Source of the DNA: Capnocytophaga sp. oral taxon 338 str. F0234
GTDB lineage: Bacteria > Bacteroidota > Bacteroidia > Flavobacteriales > Flavobacteriaceae
Assembly: GCF_000192225.1 (NCBI RefSeq)
Contig: NZ_GL872413.1
Location: 2,166,794 to 2,230,793, forward strand
Length of the DNA stretch: 64,000 nt
Direction of reading: 5' to 3'
Every line of letters begins with the position of its first letter. Position 1 is the stretch's first letter. The position numbers and the translations under genes are program-made. Positions 18,111 to 26,636 of the stretch are shown here, piece by piece. Below the pieces are notes generated by a model that was not told the origin of the DNA, did not search any database, and saw only the letters and a list, made by a program, of their open reading frames with translations.

Positions 18111-19247
18111 TTACTTTGAGAATTCTACCTTAATAATTACGACTCCATTCATTCCTTTTTCTTTGAAATCCTCTGTACGCTTAGTTCCTTTCTTGAAAAC
18201 CGTAGTGGAAGTAATCTTAGTGATTTTGGAAAGTTCACTCTGTGAATACTCCATTATATCCTTATAATTAACCAGTACCAAAGGATAAGCTTCTGTTCTT
18301 TTCTGGTTCTTATTGATATAATTCTGATAATCTCGAAGGGATTTCTTTAGTTTTAGCTTAAAAGTCTCATTTAGGATTTTTTCTCCTCCTTGTAAGGACT
18401 CTGTAAAAGTTGCCGTTGTGGAGGAACTTCCTTGTGCCAATTCTGTATTAATGACCCTTTGACCGGTACGGAACTCTTCTGACTTTCGCTTCCTTTCTTC
18501 TTCCTTAGCTTTCTTTTCTGCTTCCTTCTTAGCATTGTATTCAGCTACTTCTTTAGCATATTGCTGCTTGGCTTCCTCCTTTGCCTTCTTTTTGGCTTCC
18601 TCTTCTGCTCTACGCTTTTCTACTTCTCTCTGAATAGCCTGTTTACGTTCTAATTCTGCTTTTTCCTTAGCCGCTTTCTCTTTCTCTAAGCGTTCTGTCT
18701 CTCTCTCATATTCAGCCCTTCTTTTGGCTTGCTCTTCCTTTTCTTTGGCTTTTTTCTCTGCTTTTTCCCTCTCAGCTTTCACTTGAGCAGCCAATACATC
18801 CTCATAAGCAGAGTCAAAAACAGGTTTCCCTTCAGCCTTTCCAAAGTTATAATTAAAGAAGAAAATAGGGCGTGTATCTTTCGTAGGTTTTGCTTTCCCA
18901 AAGAAAGCACACCATGAAGCATTTACACGTAAGTAATATCCCCATCCTTCAAAAAAACGAGTATATGTATAGTTCTTAAACCCAAATAGCTTAGTGGCTA
19001 AGCTATATCCCTCTACCTTAAAAGTAGGACTATTCGTTTCTATATACTTAATCTTGTTATTCTTATCCACCCCAAGAGAGTAATCCACCTTATTCACTGT
19101 TGTCTTCTCCTTCCTAAGGAATCCCAAAGGTGTCTCCAAGGTTTCGTTCAGATGATTGTCCTTCCATGTCTCCTCCAATTTAGGTTGAGCAAAGACAAAA
19201 AAAGACAAACAAAAGCTCAAAGTCATCAAAAAATACTTTATTCTCAT
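18111..19247 (-). CDS. Secreted coiled-coil protein of unknown function
   Basis: A 378-residue protein with a signal peptide (MTLSFCLSFFVFAQ). It has an N-terminal beta-rich region (to about residue 155), a long charged helix very rich in Lys, Glu and Ala (about 160-270, with repeated EKKAKEEE-like segments) and a C-terminal domain of about 100 residues ending NGVVIIKVEFSK. The ending resembles a TonB-dependent-receptor plug-like strand (KGMNGVVIIK), but this is not a secure match. I do not recognise the family. The start at 19,247 gives the signal peptide and lies behind a TAnnTTTG box. Confidence 0.7.
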   Translation of the reverse strand: MRIKYFLMTLSFCLSFFVFAQPKLEETWKDNHLNETLETPLGFLRKEKTTVNKVDYSLGVDKNNKIKYIETNSPTFKVEGYSLATKLFGFKNYTYTRFFEGWGYYLRVNASWCAFFGKAKPTKDTRPIFFFNYNFGKAEGKPVFDSAYEDVLAAQVKAEREKAEKKAKEKEEQAKRRAEYERETERLEKEKAAKEKAELERKQAIQREVEKRRAEEEAKKKAKEEAKQQYAKEVAEYNAKKEAEKKAKEEERKRKSEEFRTGQRVINTELAQGSSSTTATFTESLQGGEKILNETFKLKLKKSLRDYQNYINKNQKRTEAYPLVLVNYKDIMEYSQSELSKITKITSTTVFKKGTKRTEDFKEKGMNGVVIIKVEFSK

Positions 19248-19292
19248 TTGTTTAGTAATATAAAATTCTTGATTAAAAAACTTTTCAGGGTG

Positions 19293-19300
19293 CAAACATA
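19293..19300 (-). promoter_or_regulatory. -7 box for the coiled-coil gene
   Basis: TATGTTTG on the minus strand, 45 bases before the chosen ATG at 19247. The box overlaps an in-frame upstream extension, which is therefore unlikely to be translated. Confidence 0.5.
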
Positions 19301-19350
19301 CAAAAAAACTTAATACAAACCTAATTTCTACAAAAAATAATCTTATCTTC

Positions 19351-19830
19351 CTAAATCCCTATTCTTTCTTTATCTCCTTGAGTAAATACTTTTGACTTAC
19401 TAATATAACCTTTTATGTATTTTCTTATTTTTTCAGACTCATTTCCAAGATTTTGTAATATAAAATCCTTATCCTCCACAATATTACTACGATAAGGGAC
19501 TATCTTAGGCAAATGCTCCTGCACACTAAGGCGAATAAAATGAACCTCTATATCGGTAGGTGCTTCCTTTACAGCTTCCTCTATAAGTTTTTTGCCCTCC
19601 TTAAGCATTTGTCTTAACTTCCCTGATTGCTTGGAATACATCATCAAAGAAGCTCCCTTATAAGCTTTCTTTACGGGAGTATCTAAGGCTACAGATTCCA
19701 TGAAGGTATAGAATTTTTCCGTACTTTCTTTGCTATCGGAGGCTTTAATATATTCCTTCTGTATTTCCTCTACAGATTGTGCCTGAAGGGGAAGGCAAAC
19801 TATAAAAAACAACAAACATATTCTTAACAT
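19351..19830 (-). CDS. Exported protein of unknown function
   Basis: A 159-residue protein with a signal peptide (MLRICLLFFIVCLPLQAQ) and a helical body (EEAVKEAPTDIEVHFIRLSVQEH) reminiscent of a TPR-like fold. I do not recognise the family. It is the last gene of the five-gene operon beginning at 22,421, and its start overlaps the end of the FabZ-like gene by 7 bases. It may assist the envelope or pigment lipid function suggested by its neighbours. Confidence 0.7.
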   Translation of the reverse strand: MLRICLLFFIVCLPLQAQSVEEIQKEYIKASDSKESTEKFYTFMESVALDTPVKKAYKGASLMMYSKQSGKLRQMLKEGKKLIEEAVKEAPTDIEVHFIRLSVQEHLPKIVPYRSNIVEDKDFILQNLGNESEKIRKYIKGYISKSKVFTQGDKERIGI

Positions 19831-20189
19831 AGCTTATAAGTATTCGTTAGTTTCAGTGCTACCGTATCCCCAAAAGAAGTTATATTCTTTACAACAATAG
19901 CATCCGGTTGTTCTGTAAGTTCCAACTGTAATGTTAGTTCTGAAGAAGTGTTAGGATTAATCAGTGCCATGAACTTGACATTGGCAGTCTTGCTCAGAAA
20001 AAGCTCCTTATGGGTAATCCCCTCTGTGATATCTTTGATAATCTGCAACATACACACACCAGGCGTAATAGGGTTATTCGGGAAATGCCCTTTGAAAATA
20101 GGATGTAGCGGATTAAGAGAAATATAACAAGTATATTTTCCTTCTCCTAAAGATTGTATTTCATTAAGTGTATAAAAATCTTCTAACAT
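19824..20189 (-). CDS. Hotdog-fold FabZ-like 3-hydroxyacyl-ACP dehydratase
   Basis: A 121-residue protein with the FabZ/FabA helix motif HPIFKGHFPNNPITPGVCM, in which His35 is the catalytic histidine. The acidic residue that FabZ uses as partner (Glu in PGVxxxE) is Gln49 here, so dehydratase activity should not be assumed. Short stand-alone dehydratases of this type occur in flexirubin and aryl-polyene pigment clusters. Its neighbours (LolA-like and lipoprotein genes) fit that kind of cluster, but the ketosynthases, ACPs and exporter are not in this window. Confidence 0.75.
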   Translation of the reverse strand: MLEDFYTLNEIQSLGEGKYTCYISLNPLHPIFKGHFPNNPITPGVCMLQIIKDITEGITHKELFLSKTANVKFMALINPNTSSELTLQLELTEQPDAIVVKNITSFGDTVALKLTNTYKLC

Positions 20190-20207
20190 AGTCTCTTTAG
20201 TTATAGA

Positions 20208-20813
20208 TCATAATAAATTCAAGGTAATTTTCACTTGTAAAGTATGGTGTTCTATTATAACTTGCCTTAGCTCTCCTTTTCCTTCACAGGAGAATTTAAA
20301 AGTTGTATATTTATTTGAACCCTTAGTATTTATCTGTTGATATACATTTTTATCTTGATTTACAAACAAATAGCTTTTCTCTTTACCTTCTTCAGATAAA
20401 TAGATAACCTCCCGGGAGGTTACATACTTTTCCGTACTGTGGAATGTCCTAAGCAAGTCCGAAAAATCACGCTGGAGGAGCCTAATCAAAATCTTCCTAT
20501 CTAAGTCCTCATTAATATAATTGACCCTCCATTGGTCTTCCTTATTATAAGAAAAATCCAAGAGTGTATTTCCAAAATCAGTCGTAAGTGCTACCCTATA
20601 GGAAAGAGAGGTTGTCTTTATCGCTAAAATTCCATTAAAAGTATGCCCATAAGCCTCTATCGTAGCACGAAAGAGGTATTCTTCTCCGGATTTAAAATAA
20701 GGATTCTCAATCCTTTCCTCTATCTTTTCTCGCTGAGAATCCTTCGGTACATAAAAGGGAGTCCCACAACCTAAGAAAAAGAAAAAAATACTATATATTA
20801 AAAACCGATGCAT
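20208..20813 (-). CDS. Lipoprotein of unknown function
   Basis: A 201-residue protein with a lipoprotein signal (SIFFFFLGCGTP, lipobox Cys at about 16) and a beta-strand-rich body, roughly the size of LolB/DUF3261-like outer-membrane lipoproteins. The family is not certain. The start is the ATG at 20,813, 23 bases inside the preceding LolA-like gene; an adjacent TTG is disregarded. A LolA-like carrier followed by a lipoprotein suggests a dedicated lipid or lipoprotein transfer pair. Confidence 0.7.
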   Translation of the reverse strand: MHRFLIYSIFFFFLGCGTPFYVPKDSQREKIEERIENPYFKSGEEYLFRATIEAYGHTFNGILAIKTTSLSYRVALTTDFGNTLLDFSYNKEDQWRVNYINEDLDRKILIRLLQRDFSDLLRTFHSTEKYVTSREVIYLSEEGKEKSYLFVNQDKNVYQQINTKGSNKYTTFKFSCEGKGELRQVIIEHHTLQVKITLNLL

Positions 20814-21426
20814 CAATAGGAGTATTGAGTTTTTTGTTCATAAAAATAATTTCAGTATAATCCTCTGTAGGTTCTATAAGCTTAACGCGCCCCACAGTAG
20901 CATCTGAGGAAAAGAATAAATGGATTTCCTTAATATACTTTTGCAAAGTCCTATCCTTAGGAGAGAACTTTGCCAAGGTCTCATTCCCTGATGTATACAG
21001 AATTATCGCAAACTCCTTATCATCAAACATGTTACCGCTCACAGAACTGACAATCAGCTTATTTATCTTCTTAAAAATCTTATTATCAGCTTTCATCTGA
21101 GAGACTTTCCCTTCGTCATTCACTTTGATATTATCTCTCTGGAAAACAATTTGATAGCGATAAGGAGTGGTATACTGCCAATTCAGCTGATCAGGCTTTA
21201 AAAAAGCCATTTTCCCCTTCGTTTCTATATCTTTGGACATGAATTCCAAATGTTTTCTCTGTTTAAAATCTGCCTGTAAGGTTTCAATAGTCGCATTCTT
21301 CTCTATCACCTTAGCCTTGAAAGCAGTAATTTGTGCTTGAGTAAGTGCCTTTTCCTGCCCCCATAGCAAGGTGGTCATTATAAGACCAAAAAATAGGTAT
21401 CCGTACTTCATTCTATAGTTTTTCAT
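20791..21426 (-). CDS. LolA-like periplasmic carrier protein
   Basis: About 211 residues: a signal peptide (ending MTTLLWGQ) and a LolA-type half-barrel, with TLQADFKQRKHLEFMSKDIETKG and the FLKPDQLNWQYTTPYRYQIV stretch. LolA carries lipoproteins between inner and outer membranes. Paralogues inside lipid or pigment operons may carry other hydrophobic molecules. Two ATGs fit (21,426 and 21,411); both leave the signal peptide intact. It begins 26 bases after the MetX-like gene and overlaps the next lipoprotein gene. Confidence 0.75.
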   Translation of the reverse strand: MKNYRMKYGYLFFGLIMTTLLWGQEKALTQAQITAFKAKVIEKNATIETLQADFKQRKHLEFMSKDIETKGKMAFLKPDQLNWQYTTPYRYQIVFQRDNIKVNDEGKVSQMKADNKIFKKINKLIVSSVSGNMFDDKEFAIILYTSGNETLAKFSPKDRTLQKYIKEIHLFFSSDATVGRVKLIEPTEDYTEIIFMNKKLNTPIDASVFNI

Positions 21427-21452
21427 AACAGACTCACAATAACTATGCCATA

Positions 21453-22421
21453 CTAAACAAGGCAAGGACGTATAAAGGCATCCAGCTGCTGATATTCTAT
21501 CAAGAACGCATCATGACCATGAATAGAAATGATCTCATGATAGGTTACTCTCTTATCCATTTGTTGTAATCGTTCAAAGGTCAAACGGTTCTCTTCGGGG
21601 ACAAAATATAGGTCAGTATTGGTAGCAATAATATGAATTTGTGTAGTTACCCGAGCCATTACCTGCTCAAACGTTCCCCTATCCTTACCTATATCAATCG
21701 TTTTAACCAATTGATTCATTAACTTATAAGCAGGTAAGGTAAACCGGTTTTGGAGCTTCTCACCATGATGTAAAAGCCATGTTTCCGTATTGAAGAGATT
21801 CTTATCAGGATTTACACTACGGTCAAATTTTTCTTTGAGAGAAGCAGGGGTACGATAGCAAAGCATCGCATGCATACGCGCATCGTGTAGGGGATTATTC
21901 CCTTCCAGAAGCCTCTCTTGGATAAGGCAGTTAGCAATTACCCAATCGGTCGTCTTCCAATCGGTCGCTACTGCGAAAAAATGAGTAACATATTCAGGAG
22001 CGAGGGCTATCATCTCCCAAGCAATCCCTCCGCCTAAAGAGCTACCTGAGAGAATTTCCAGATGATTCACCTGCAGTTGCGCCAAACCTAATAAAAAGAT
22101 ACGCGCTACATCCCTCGCTATCCATTCCTTATAATCCTTAATCAATTCGTGTTCCCTACTGTGATAACCGTTTCCTGGTATATTAAAACAAATAACCGTA
22201 TGAGTAGTGGTATCAAAAGCCTTTCCCTCCCCTACTGTCTGGTTCCACCAACCTTCCTTACCTATTACTTGTGAATTGCCTGTAAGAGCGTGATTAACCA
22301 CTATTACCGGTGCTTCTCCTAAAGGCTTCCCAAAGGTTTGATAGGTAAGGTTCAGTAAAGGATATTTTCTTCCTGATAAAGTAACAAAGTCTTTGATTTC
22401 TATACACTTAAGCTCCTTCAT
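21453..22421 (-). CDS. Alpha/beta hydrolase of the homoserine O-acetyltransferase (MetX) family
   Basis: A 322-residue protein with the MetX layout: VVNHALTGNSQV near residue 42, nucleophile elbow GSSLGG with Ser128, Asp270 in ATNTD and His303 in HGHDAFL. MetX acylates homoserine for methionine synthesis. This protein is somewhat shorter than typical MetX, so another acyl-transfer or hydrolase role is possible. It is the first gene of an operon with LolA-like, lipoprotein, FabZ-like and unknown genes, which is not a methionine context. The ATG at 22,421 was chosen over an upstream TTG. A TACTTTTG box lies 57 bases upstream. Confidence 0.75.
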   Translation of the reverse strand: MKELKCIEIKDFVTLSGRKYPLLNLTYQTFGKPLGEAPVIVVNHALTGNSQVIGKEGWWNQTVGEGKAFDTTTHTVICFNIPGNGYHSREHELIKDYKEWIARDVARIFLLGLAQLQVNHLEILSGSSLGGGIAWEMIALAPEYVTHFFAVATDWKTTDWVIANCLIQERLLEGNNPLHDARMHAMLCYRTPASLKEKFDRSVNPDKNLFNTETWLLHHGEKLQNRFTLPAYKLMNQLVKTIDIGKDRGTFEQVMARVTTQIHIIATNTDLYFVPEENRLTFERLQQMDKRVTYHEIISIHGHDAFLIEYQQLDAFIRPCLV

Positions 22422-22477
22422 AGCAATATAACCTATAATCAAAATAAATAACTTATCTTTCTTTTTACTTTTAAACG

Positions 22478-22485
22478 CAAAAGTA
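22478..22485 (-). promoter_or_regulatory. -7 box for the MetX-like operon
   Basis: TACTTTTG on the minus strand, upstream of the ATG at 22421. Confidence 0.5.
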
Positions 22486-22631
22486 GTCTTTTATAATAAA
22501 ATAAACAAATCCTTATAGGTTTTTTTCTAAGAATCCTATATTCCCCATAAAATAATAAATTATTATACACAAATGTTTAAAAATCATTATATTATGAAAT
22601 AATAAATAATTTTTCCTTTTTTATTTGTTTA

Positions 22632-22655
22632 TACCACTTTTTTGATGTACTTTTG
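22632..22655 (+). promoter_or_regulatory. Promoter with possible auto-operator, orphan S24 repressor
   Basis: TACTTTTG (22648-22655) ends only 4 bases before the ATG at 22660, so the transcript may be leaderless. An imperfect inverted repeat TACCAC-N6-GATGTA (22632-22649) overlaps the box and resembles the geometry of the prophage operators. The operator role is inferred. Confidence 0.4.
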
Positions 22656-22659
22656 TCCT

Positions 22660-23589
22660 ATGGAATTAAACAAAGAAGCCATCTCTAAAAGGCTTAATGA
22701 AGTATATATATATTTGCGTAAGCATACTGAATATGTGTCCCAGACCCTCTTAGCTCAGAAAATAGGAGAGTCTAGAAGTAATTTCTCTGCTGCCCTCAAT
22801 GGCAATGAAAAATATATCACAGAGGGATTAATAAGAAAGTTAGTCAATACTTTCCCAGAGATAAGTAAGGATTGGCTCCTACAGGGAAAGGGAGAAATGC
22901 TCTCCCCTGATGAAGAATTAGAGGAAAATTACCTAAGAGACCAACGCAAGAAATATGGGCTCTCTCTTGCCGAAATAAGCGAATATACCAAGATTCCTCT
23001 GCAGAACCTGAAGGCTTACGAGTATGATGAGAAAAGAATCCCTGTGAAAGTTCAAGCTCTGTTAGAACGCTTCTTTGAACGTGTGGAATATGAATATGAA
23101 AATCGCAATGAGGATATTGACTCCCAAATCCCTGTACTACAAACCGAACAGATAACCTCCTCGGTGAAGGTGCCTTATTATGATGTGGATTTTGCAGGAG
23201 GATGGACTTCTATGGAGTTATTTTCACAAGTGAAACCTTCCTTTATCATAAGTTCTCCTGATTTTGCACGGGCTGAATTCGCTTGTAACCTCGTTGGAAA
23301 TTCTATTTCCAGACGCATTAGGAGTGGGTCTATTATCGGACTTCGCAAAATAGAAGACTGGCAAGTGTACTTTCCCACCAGCGAACTCTATGCTGTAGTA
23401 CTCAAAAATAACTTACGAACAGTCAAGATTGTTAAAAGAAGTAAAAAAGAAGGATTCTTGGAGCTTATCCCTGACCCTCTCCCTGAATATAATCATCCTC
23501 CTTATGAAATGGAGTTAGTTCCTATGGATTACGTGATTGAATTCTATCAAGTAGTTGCCTACGCTTTCTTTGAACGGCTTACTATGTAA
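22660..23589 (+). CDS. Phage-type repressor, HTH and S24 peptidase-like domain (orphan)
   Basis: A 309-residue DNA-binding regulator. Residues about 8-75 match the N-terminal unit of the prophage repressor at 45,280 (shared EKYITEGLIRKLVNTFPEISKDWLL style). A second Cro/CI-type HTH (YGLSLAEISEYTKIPLQNLKAYE) follows, then an S24/LexA-like C-terminal domain with an Ala-Gly cleavage site in VDFAGGW and the Ser region GNSISRRIRSGS. The usual GDSM is GNSI, but a Lys remains in VVLKNNLRTVKIV. RecA-stimulated self-cleavage is typical of the family. No phage genes surround it, so it is probably a domesticated regulator or a relic. Confidence 0.82.
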   Translation: MELNKEAISKRLNEVYIYLRKHTEYVSQTLLAQKIGESRSNFSAALNGNEKYITEGLIRKLVNTFPEISKDWLLQGKGEMLSPDEELEENYLRDQRKKYGLSLAEISEYTKIPLQNLKAYEYDEKRIPVKVQALLERFFERVEYEYENRNEDIDSQIPVLQTEQITSSVKVPYYDVDFAGGWTSMELFSQVKPSFIISSPDFARAEFACNLVGNSISRRIRSGSIIGLRKIEDWQVYFPTSELYAVVLKNNLRTVKIVKRSKKEGFLELIPDPLPEYNHPPYEMELVPMDYVIEFYQVVAYAFFERLTM

Positions 23590-23646
23590 GATATAACTCT
23601 ATAAGATCATATTTATTTTTACTTTTATTTTTTCATCTAAATATTG

Positions 23647-23654
23647 TACCTTTG
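23647..23654 (+). promoter_or_regulatory. -7 box for the thioesterase gene
   Basis: TACCTTTG, 20 bases before the ATG at 23675. Confidence 0.55.
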
Positions 23655-23674
23655 CGCCCTAAAAATATGTAGTA

Positions 23675-24208
23675 ATGAAAAATTTAGAGCCAAAAACTGT
23701 AGCTTTCTCTCGCTCTGTCTCCACGGATTTAGTATTACCTAATGAGACCAACCATTATGGGAATATGTTTGGGGGAGAACTTTTAGCACGTATGGACAGG
23801 GTGGGGACTATTGCTGCTGTTCGTCATTCAGGAAATGTAGTGGTTACTGCTGCAGTGAATTCTGTTTCCTTTAATAAAACGATCCCACAAGGGAGCATGG
23901 TAACTGTGGAAGCTATGGTTTCCCGCGCCTTCACCTCCTCTATGGAAGTATATATAGATGTATGGGTAGAGGATCCTGAAAATGGGAATCGTGTAAAATC
24001 CAATGAGGCAATTTACACATTCGTAGCCCTCAATAAAGCAGGGCAACCCGTGGAAGTACCTCAAGTAATCCCAGAAACTTCTTTGGAAATAGAACGTTAC
24101 CAAGGAGCCTTAAGACGTAAGCAACTGAGCCTTGTCCTTGCAGGACGACTTAAGCCCCATGATGCAAGTGAATTACAGGACTTTTTCCAAGACTTAGAGC
24201 ATCAATAA
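23675..24208 (+). CDS. Acyl-CoA thioesterase, hotdog fold
   Basis: A 177-residue cytoplasmic protein of the YciA/BFIT acyl-CoA thioesterase family, which hydrolyses acyl-CoA to free fatty acid and CoA. The conserved NHYGNMFGGELLARMDRVG motif (about residues 25-43) and the VTAAVNSVSFNKTIPQG strand are clear, and the length is usual for a single hotdog domain with a C-terminal helix. The gene ends 7 bases inside the convergent rarA gene. Confidence 0.88.
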   Translation: MKNLEPKTVAFSRSVSTDLVLPNETNHYGNMFGGELLARMDRVGTIAAVRHSGNVVVTAAVNSVSFNKTIPQGSMVTVEAMVSRAFTSSMEVYIDVWVEDPENGNRVKSNEAIYTFVALNKAGQPVEVPQVIPETSLEIERYQGALRRKQLSLVLAGRLKPHDASELQDFFQDLEHQ

Positions 24209-25488
24209 CCATAACGCTCTCCCCACAGCGACTTAAGGTAGCTGCGCAAAGCATTTTCCTTAGGATTATCACCTGGTTCATACAAACGTTTCCCTTGCAA
24301 TTCTTCGGGCATAAAATCCTGAAAAACAAAGTTGTGAGGGTAATCATGTGCATACTGATAATCCTTTCCATAGGAAAGTTCTTTCATAAGAGTAGTAGGA
24401 GCATTACGCAAATGCAAAGGAACAGAAAGGTTCCCTTGTTGTTTTACCCACTGTTGAGCCATATTAATAGCCTTATAGGAAGCATTGCTCTTAGGTGAAC
24501 TTGCCAGATAAATAGCACATTGGCTTAGGATGATGCGTGATTCAGGATAGCCTATAACAGTTACTGCCTGAAAGGTATTATTAGCCATTACCAATGCCAT
24601 AGGATTAGCATTCCCTATGTCCTCACTGGCTAAGATAAGCATCCTGCGAGCAATAAACTTGACATCCTCTCCTCCTTCAATCATACGGGCTAACCAGTAA
24701 ACAGCTGCATTGGGGTCACTCCCTCGTATGGACTTAATAAAGGCTGAAATAATATCATAATGCTGCTCCCCTACTTTATCATAAAGGACTGTATTCTGTT
24801 GTACAATCTGTAATACTTTTTCATTGGTAATAAGGATTTCCTCTCCTTCTGAAAAGGTATTAACAATAAGTTCAAAGGTATTGAGGAGCTTACGACCATC
24901 TCCGTCCGAAAGGCGCAAAAGAGCTTCGGTCTCCTTAAGATTTATTTTTCTGTTTTTCAGCTGAATATCCTCTAAGATCGCACGATGAAGCAAGGCAAGC
25001 AAATCCTCTTTGGTAAATGGATGAAGGGTATATACCTGACAGCGTGAAAGAAGTGCTGGAATCACTTCAAAACTTGGATTTTCTGTAGTGGCTCCTATCA
25101 ATGTTACCCAACCGCGCTCTACTGCTTCTAAGAGAGAATCCTGTTGAGTCTTATTAAACCGATGTATTTCATCTATGAAGATAATTGGATTCTTAGGAGT
25201 GAAAAGCCCTTGCTCTCGCTTGGATTTTTCAATAATATCCCTTACCTCCTTAATGCCACTGCTGATAGCACTTAAGGAGAAAAAAGTTCGCTGCCCCTCC
25301 TTTGCTATGATGTATGCCAAGGTGGTCTTTCCTGTTCCAGGAGGTCCCCAGAAGATAAGTGAAGGAGTAATGCCCTTTTCTATTTGCATACGCAAAGCCC
25401 CTCCCTCTCCCACAAGGTGAGATTGACTAATATAATCGGAAAGCCGTACAGGACGCATACGTTCAGCAAGAGGTCGTGAATCTATCAT
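24202..25488 (-). CDS. rarA: Replication-associated recombination protein RarA (MgsA), AAA+ ATPase
   Basis: A 428-residue AAA+ ATPase of the RarA/MgsA/WRNIP1 family, which acts at stalled replication forks. The Walker A motif GPPGTGKT is at residues 48-55 and Walker B is [10 protein letters not shown]; the sensor region [10 protein letters not shown] and the C-terminal tetramerisation domain with [16 protein letters not shown] are in place. It is divergent from ogt, with 38 bases between the start codons, which places two DNA-maintenance genes on one promoter region. Confidence 0.95.
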   Translation of the reverse strand: MIDSRPLAERMRPVRLSDYISQSHLVGEGGALRMQIEKGITPSLIFWGPPGTGKTTLAYIIAKEGQRTFFSLSAISSGIKEVRDIIEKSKREQGLFTPKNPIIFIDEIHRFNKTQQDSLLEAVERGWVTLIGATTENPSFEVIPALLSRCQVYTLHPFTKEDLLALLHRAILEDIQLKNRKINLKETEALLRLSDGDGRKLLNTFELIVNTFSEGEEILITNEKVLQIVQQNTVLYDKVGEQHYDIISAFIKSIRGSDPNAAVYWLARMIEGGEDVKFIARRMLILASEDIGNANPMALVMANNTFQAVTVIGYPESRIILSQCAIYLASSPKSNASYKAINMAQQWVKQQGNLSVPLHLRNAPTTLMKELSYGKDYQYAHDYPHNFVFQDFMPEELQGKRLYEPGDNPKENALRSYLKSLWGERYGY

Positions 25489-25526
25489 TGAACTAAATAG
25501 TGAAAATTTTAAAACTCAAAACTTTT

Positions 25527-26093
25527 ATGAAACTGTATAAAAAAGAACTCACCACCCCCTTGGGAAACCTTATTGCCTTAGCCTCACAAGGGGAATTATT
25601 CCTCTTGGATTTTAGTGATAGTAAGGGGCTAACAGCCGAGATTAAGCAGGTGATCAATTCCTCTAAAGGTTTATTGGTACAGGGAGAGAGCAATCTTTTC
25701 CCTCTTTTGGAGGAAGAGTTATCTTTATACTTTCAGGGAGACCTACAGCAGTTTTCCATCCCTCTGCATTTGATAGGAACAGATTTTCAAAAAAGAGTAT
25801 GGCAAGAACTTCTAAAAATCCCTTATGGCAATTACATTTCTTATCAAGAGCAAGCTCAAAGAATGGGGCAGCCTAAAGCCGTCAGAGCAGTAGCAGGTGC
25901 CAATGGTCATAATAAAATTGTCATTTTGATTCCTTGTCACAGGGTAGTGGGGAGCAATGGAACTCTTACAGGTTACTCCAGTGGACTATGGCGCAAACAG
26001 AAACTCCTAGAAATAGAACATATCTCTTGTGATGAAAAATACAGACTTTGTCAAAAAGAAATATTGACAAAGCCTGCTTCCCCTATATATTAA
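25527..26093 (+). CDS. ogt: Methylated-DNA-protein-cysteine methyltransferase
   Basis: A 188-residue suicide repair enzyme that removes alkyl groups from O6-alkylguanine. The active site PCHRV is at residues 136-140 (acceptor Cys137), preceded by the DNA-binding helix YISYQEQAQRMGQPKAVRAV. The ATG at 25,527 starts the usual short form; an upstream GTG is possible. It is divergent from rarA and ends 11 bases inside the convergent hydrolase gene. No Ada N-terminal domain is present. Confidence 0.92.
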   Translation: MKLYKKELTTPLGNLIALASQGELFLLDFSDSKGLTAEIKQVINSSKGLLVQGESNLFPLLEEELSLYFQGDLQQFSIPLHLIGTDFQKRVWQELLKIPYGNYISYQEQAQRMGQPKAVRAVAGANGHNKIVILIPCHRVVGSNGTLTGYSSGLWRKQKLLEIEHISCDEKYRLCQKEILTKPASPIY

Positions 26094-26628
26094 GTATATT
26101 CTCTATCTTCTCAAGCAGAGGAGGAAAAGTAACAAATCCATCTTCTTCCTTAAAATGACCTCCATGAGGAAAACGTATCAGTACACTCTCCAAGTGTCGG
26201 GCAAGGGTATCTATATGCTCATAAGGAACATTCTTGTCATCCAAGGCAGCAAACACATAAGAATTCTTCAAGGGAACTATAGAAGGTTGTGCTCGGTACA
26301 AATCAATAAAAGGATTCAGTTGAGGTAATCGCTGCATAGGTTCATCAAATCCAGAAACAAGGATAGTGGCATAAGCGTGCGCTCCTGTATTGGCTAAGAA
26401 TGTAAGTGTAGCTACACAGCCCAAACTGTGTCCTATAAGGATTGTTTGCTCATCCATTTGGATTTCTTTCTTTAGAAACTCAAGCCATTGCTGTGCATCA
26501 GGGTTTGTAGCACAAGGCATTGCCAAGCACTTACAGGGAACATTCTTCTTAGCCAATACCTCTGTAAGCCAGCCAAACCAATGCTTATTAGGGGCTGAGT
26601 TCAATCCATGTATAATATATACTTTCAT
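26083..26628 (-). CDS. RBBP9/YdeN family serine hydrolase
   Basis: A 181-residue small alpha/beta hydrolase of the RBBP9/YdeN family. The opening VYIIHGLNSAPNKHW, the nucleophile elbow GHSLG (Ser68), an Asp in AALDDKNVP and the terminal His in FPHGGHF complete the catalytic triad. The physiological substrate is unknown. It lies 8 bases downstream of the alpha-oxoamine synthase gene and is likely co-transcribed with it. Confidence 0.87.
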   Translation of the reverse strand: MKVYIIHGLNSAPNKHWFGWLTEVLAKKNVPCKCLAMPCATNPDAQQWLEFLKKEIQMDEQTILIGHSLGCVATLTFLANTGAHAYATILVSGFDEPMQRLPQLNPFIDLYRAQPSIVPLKNSYVFAALDDKNVPYEHIDTLARHLESVLIRFPHGGHFKEEDGFVTFPPLLEKIENILNI

Positions 26629-26636
26629 AATCAAAC

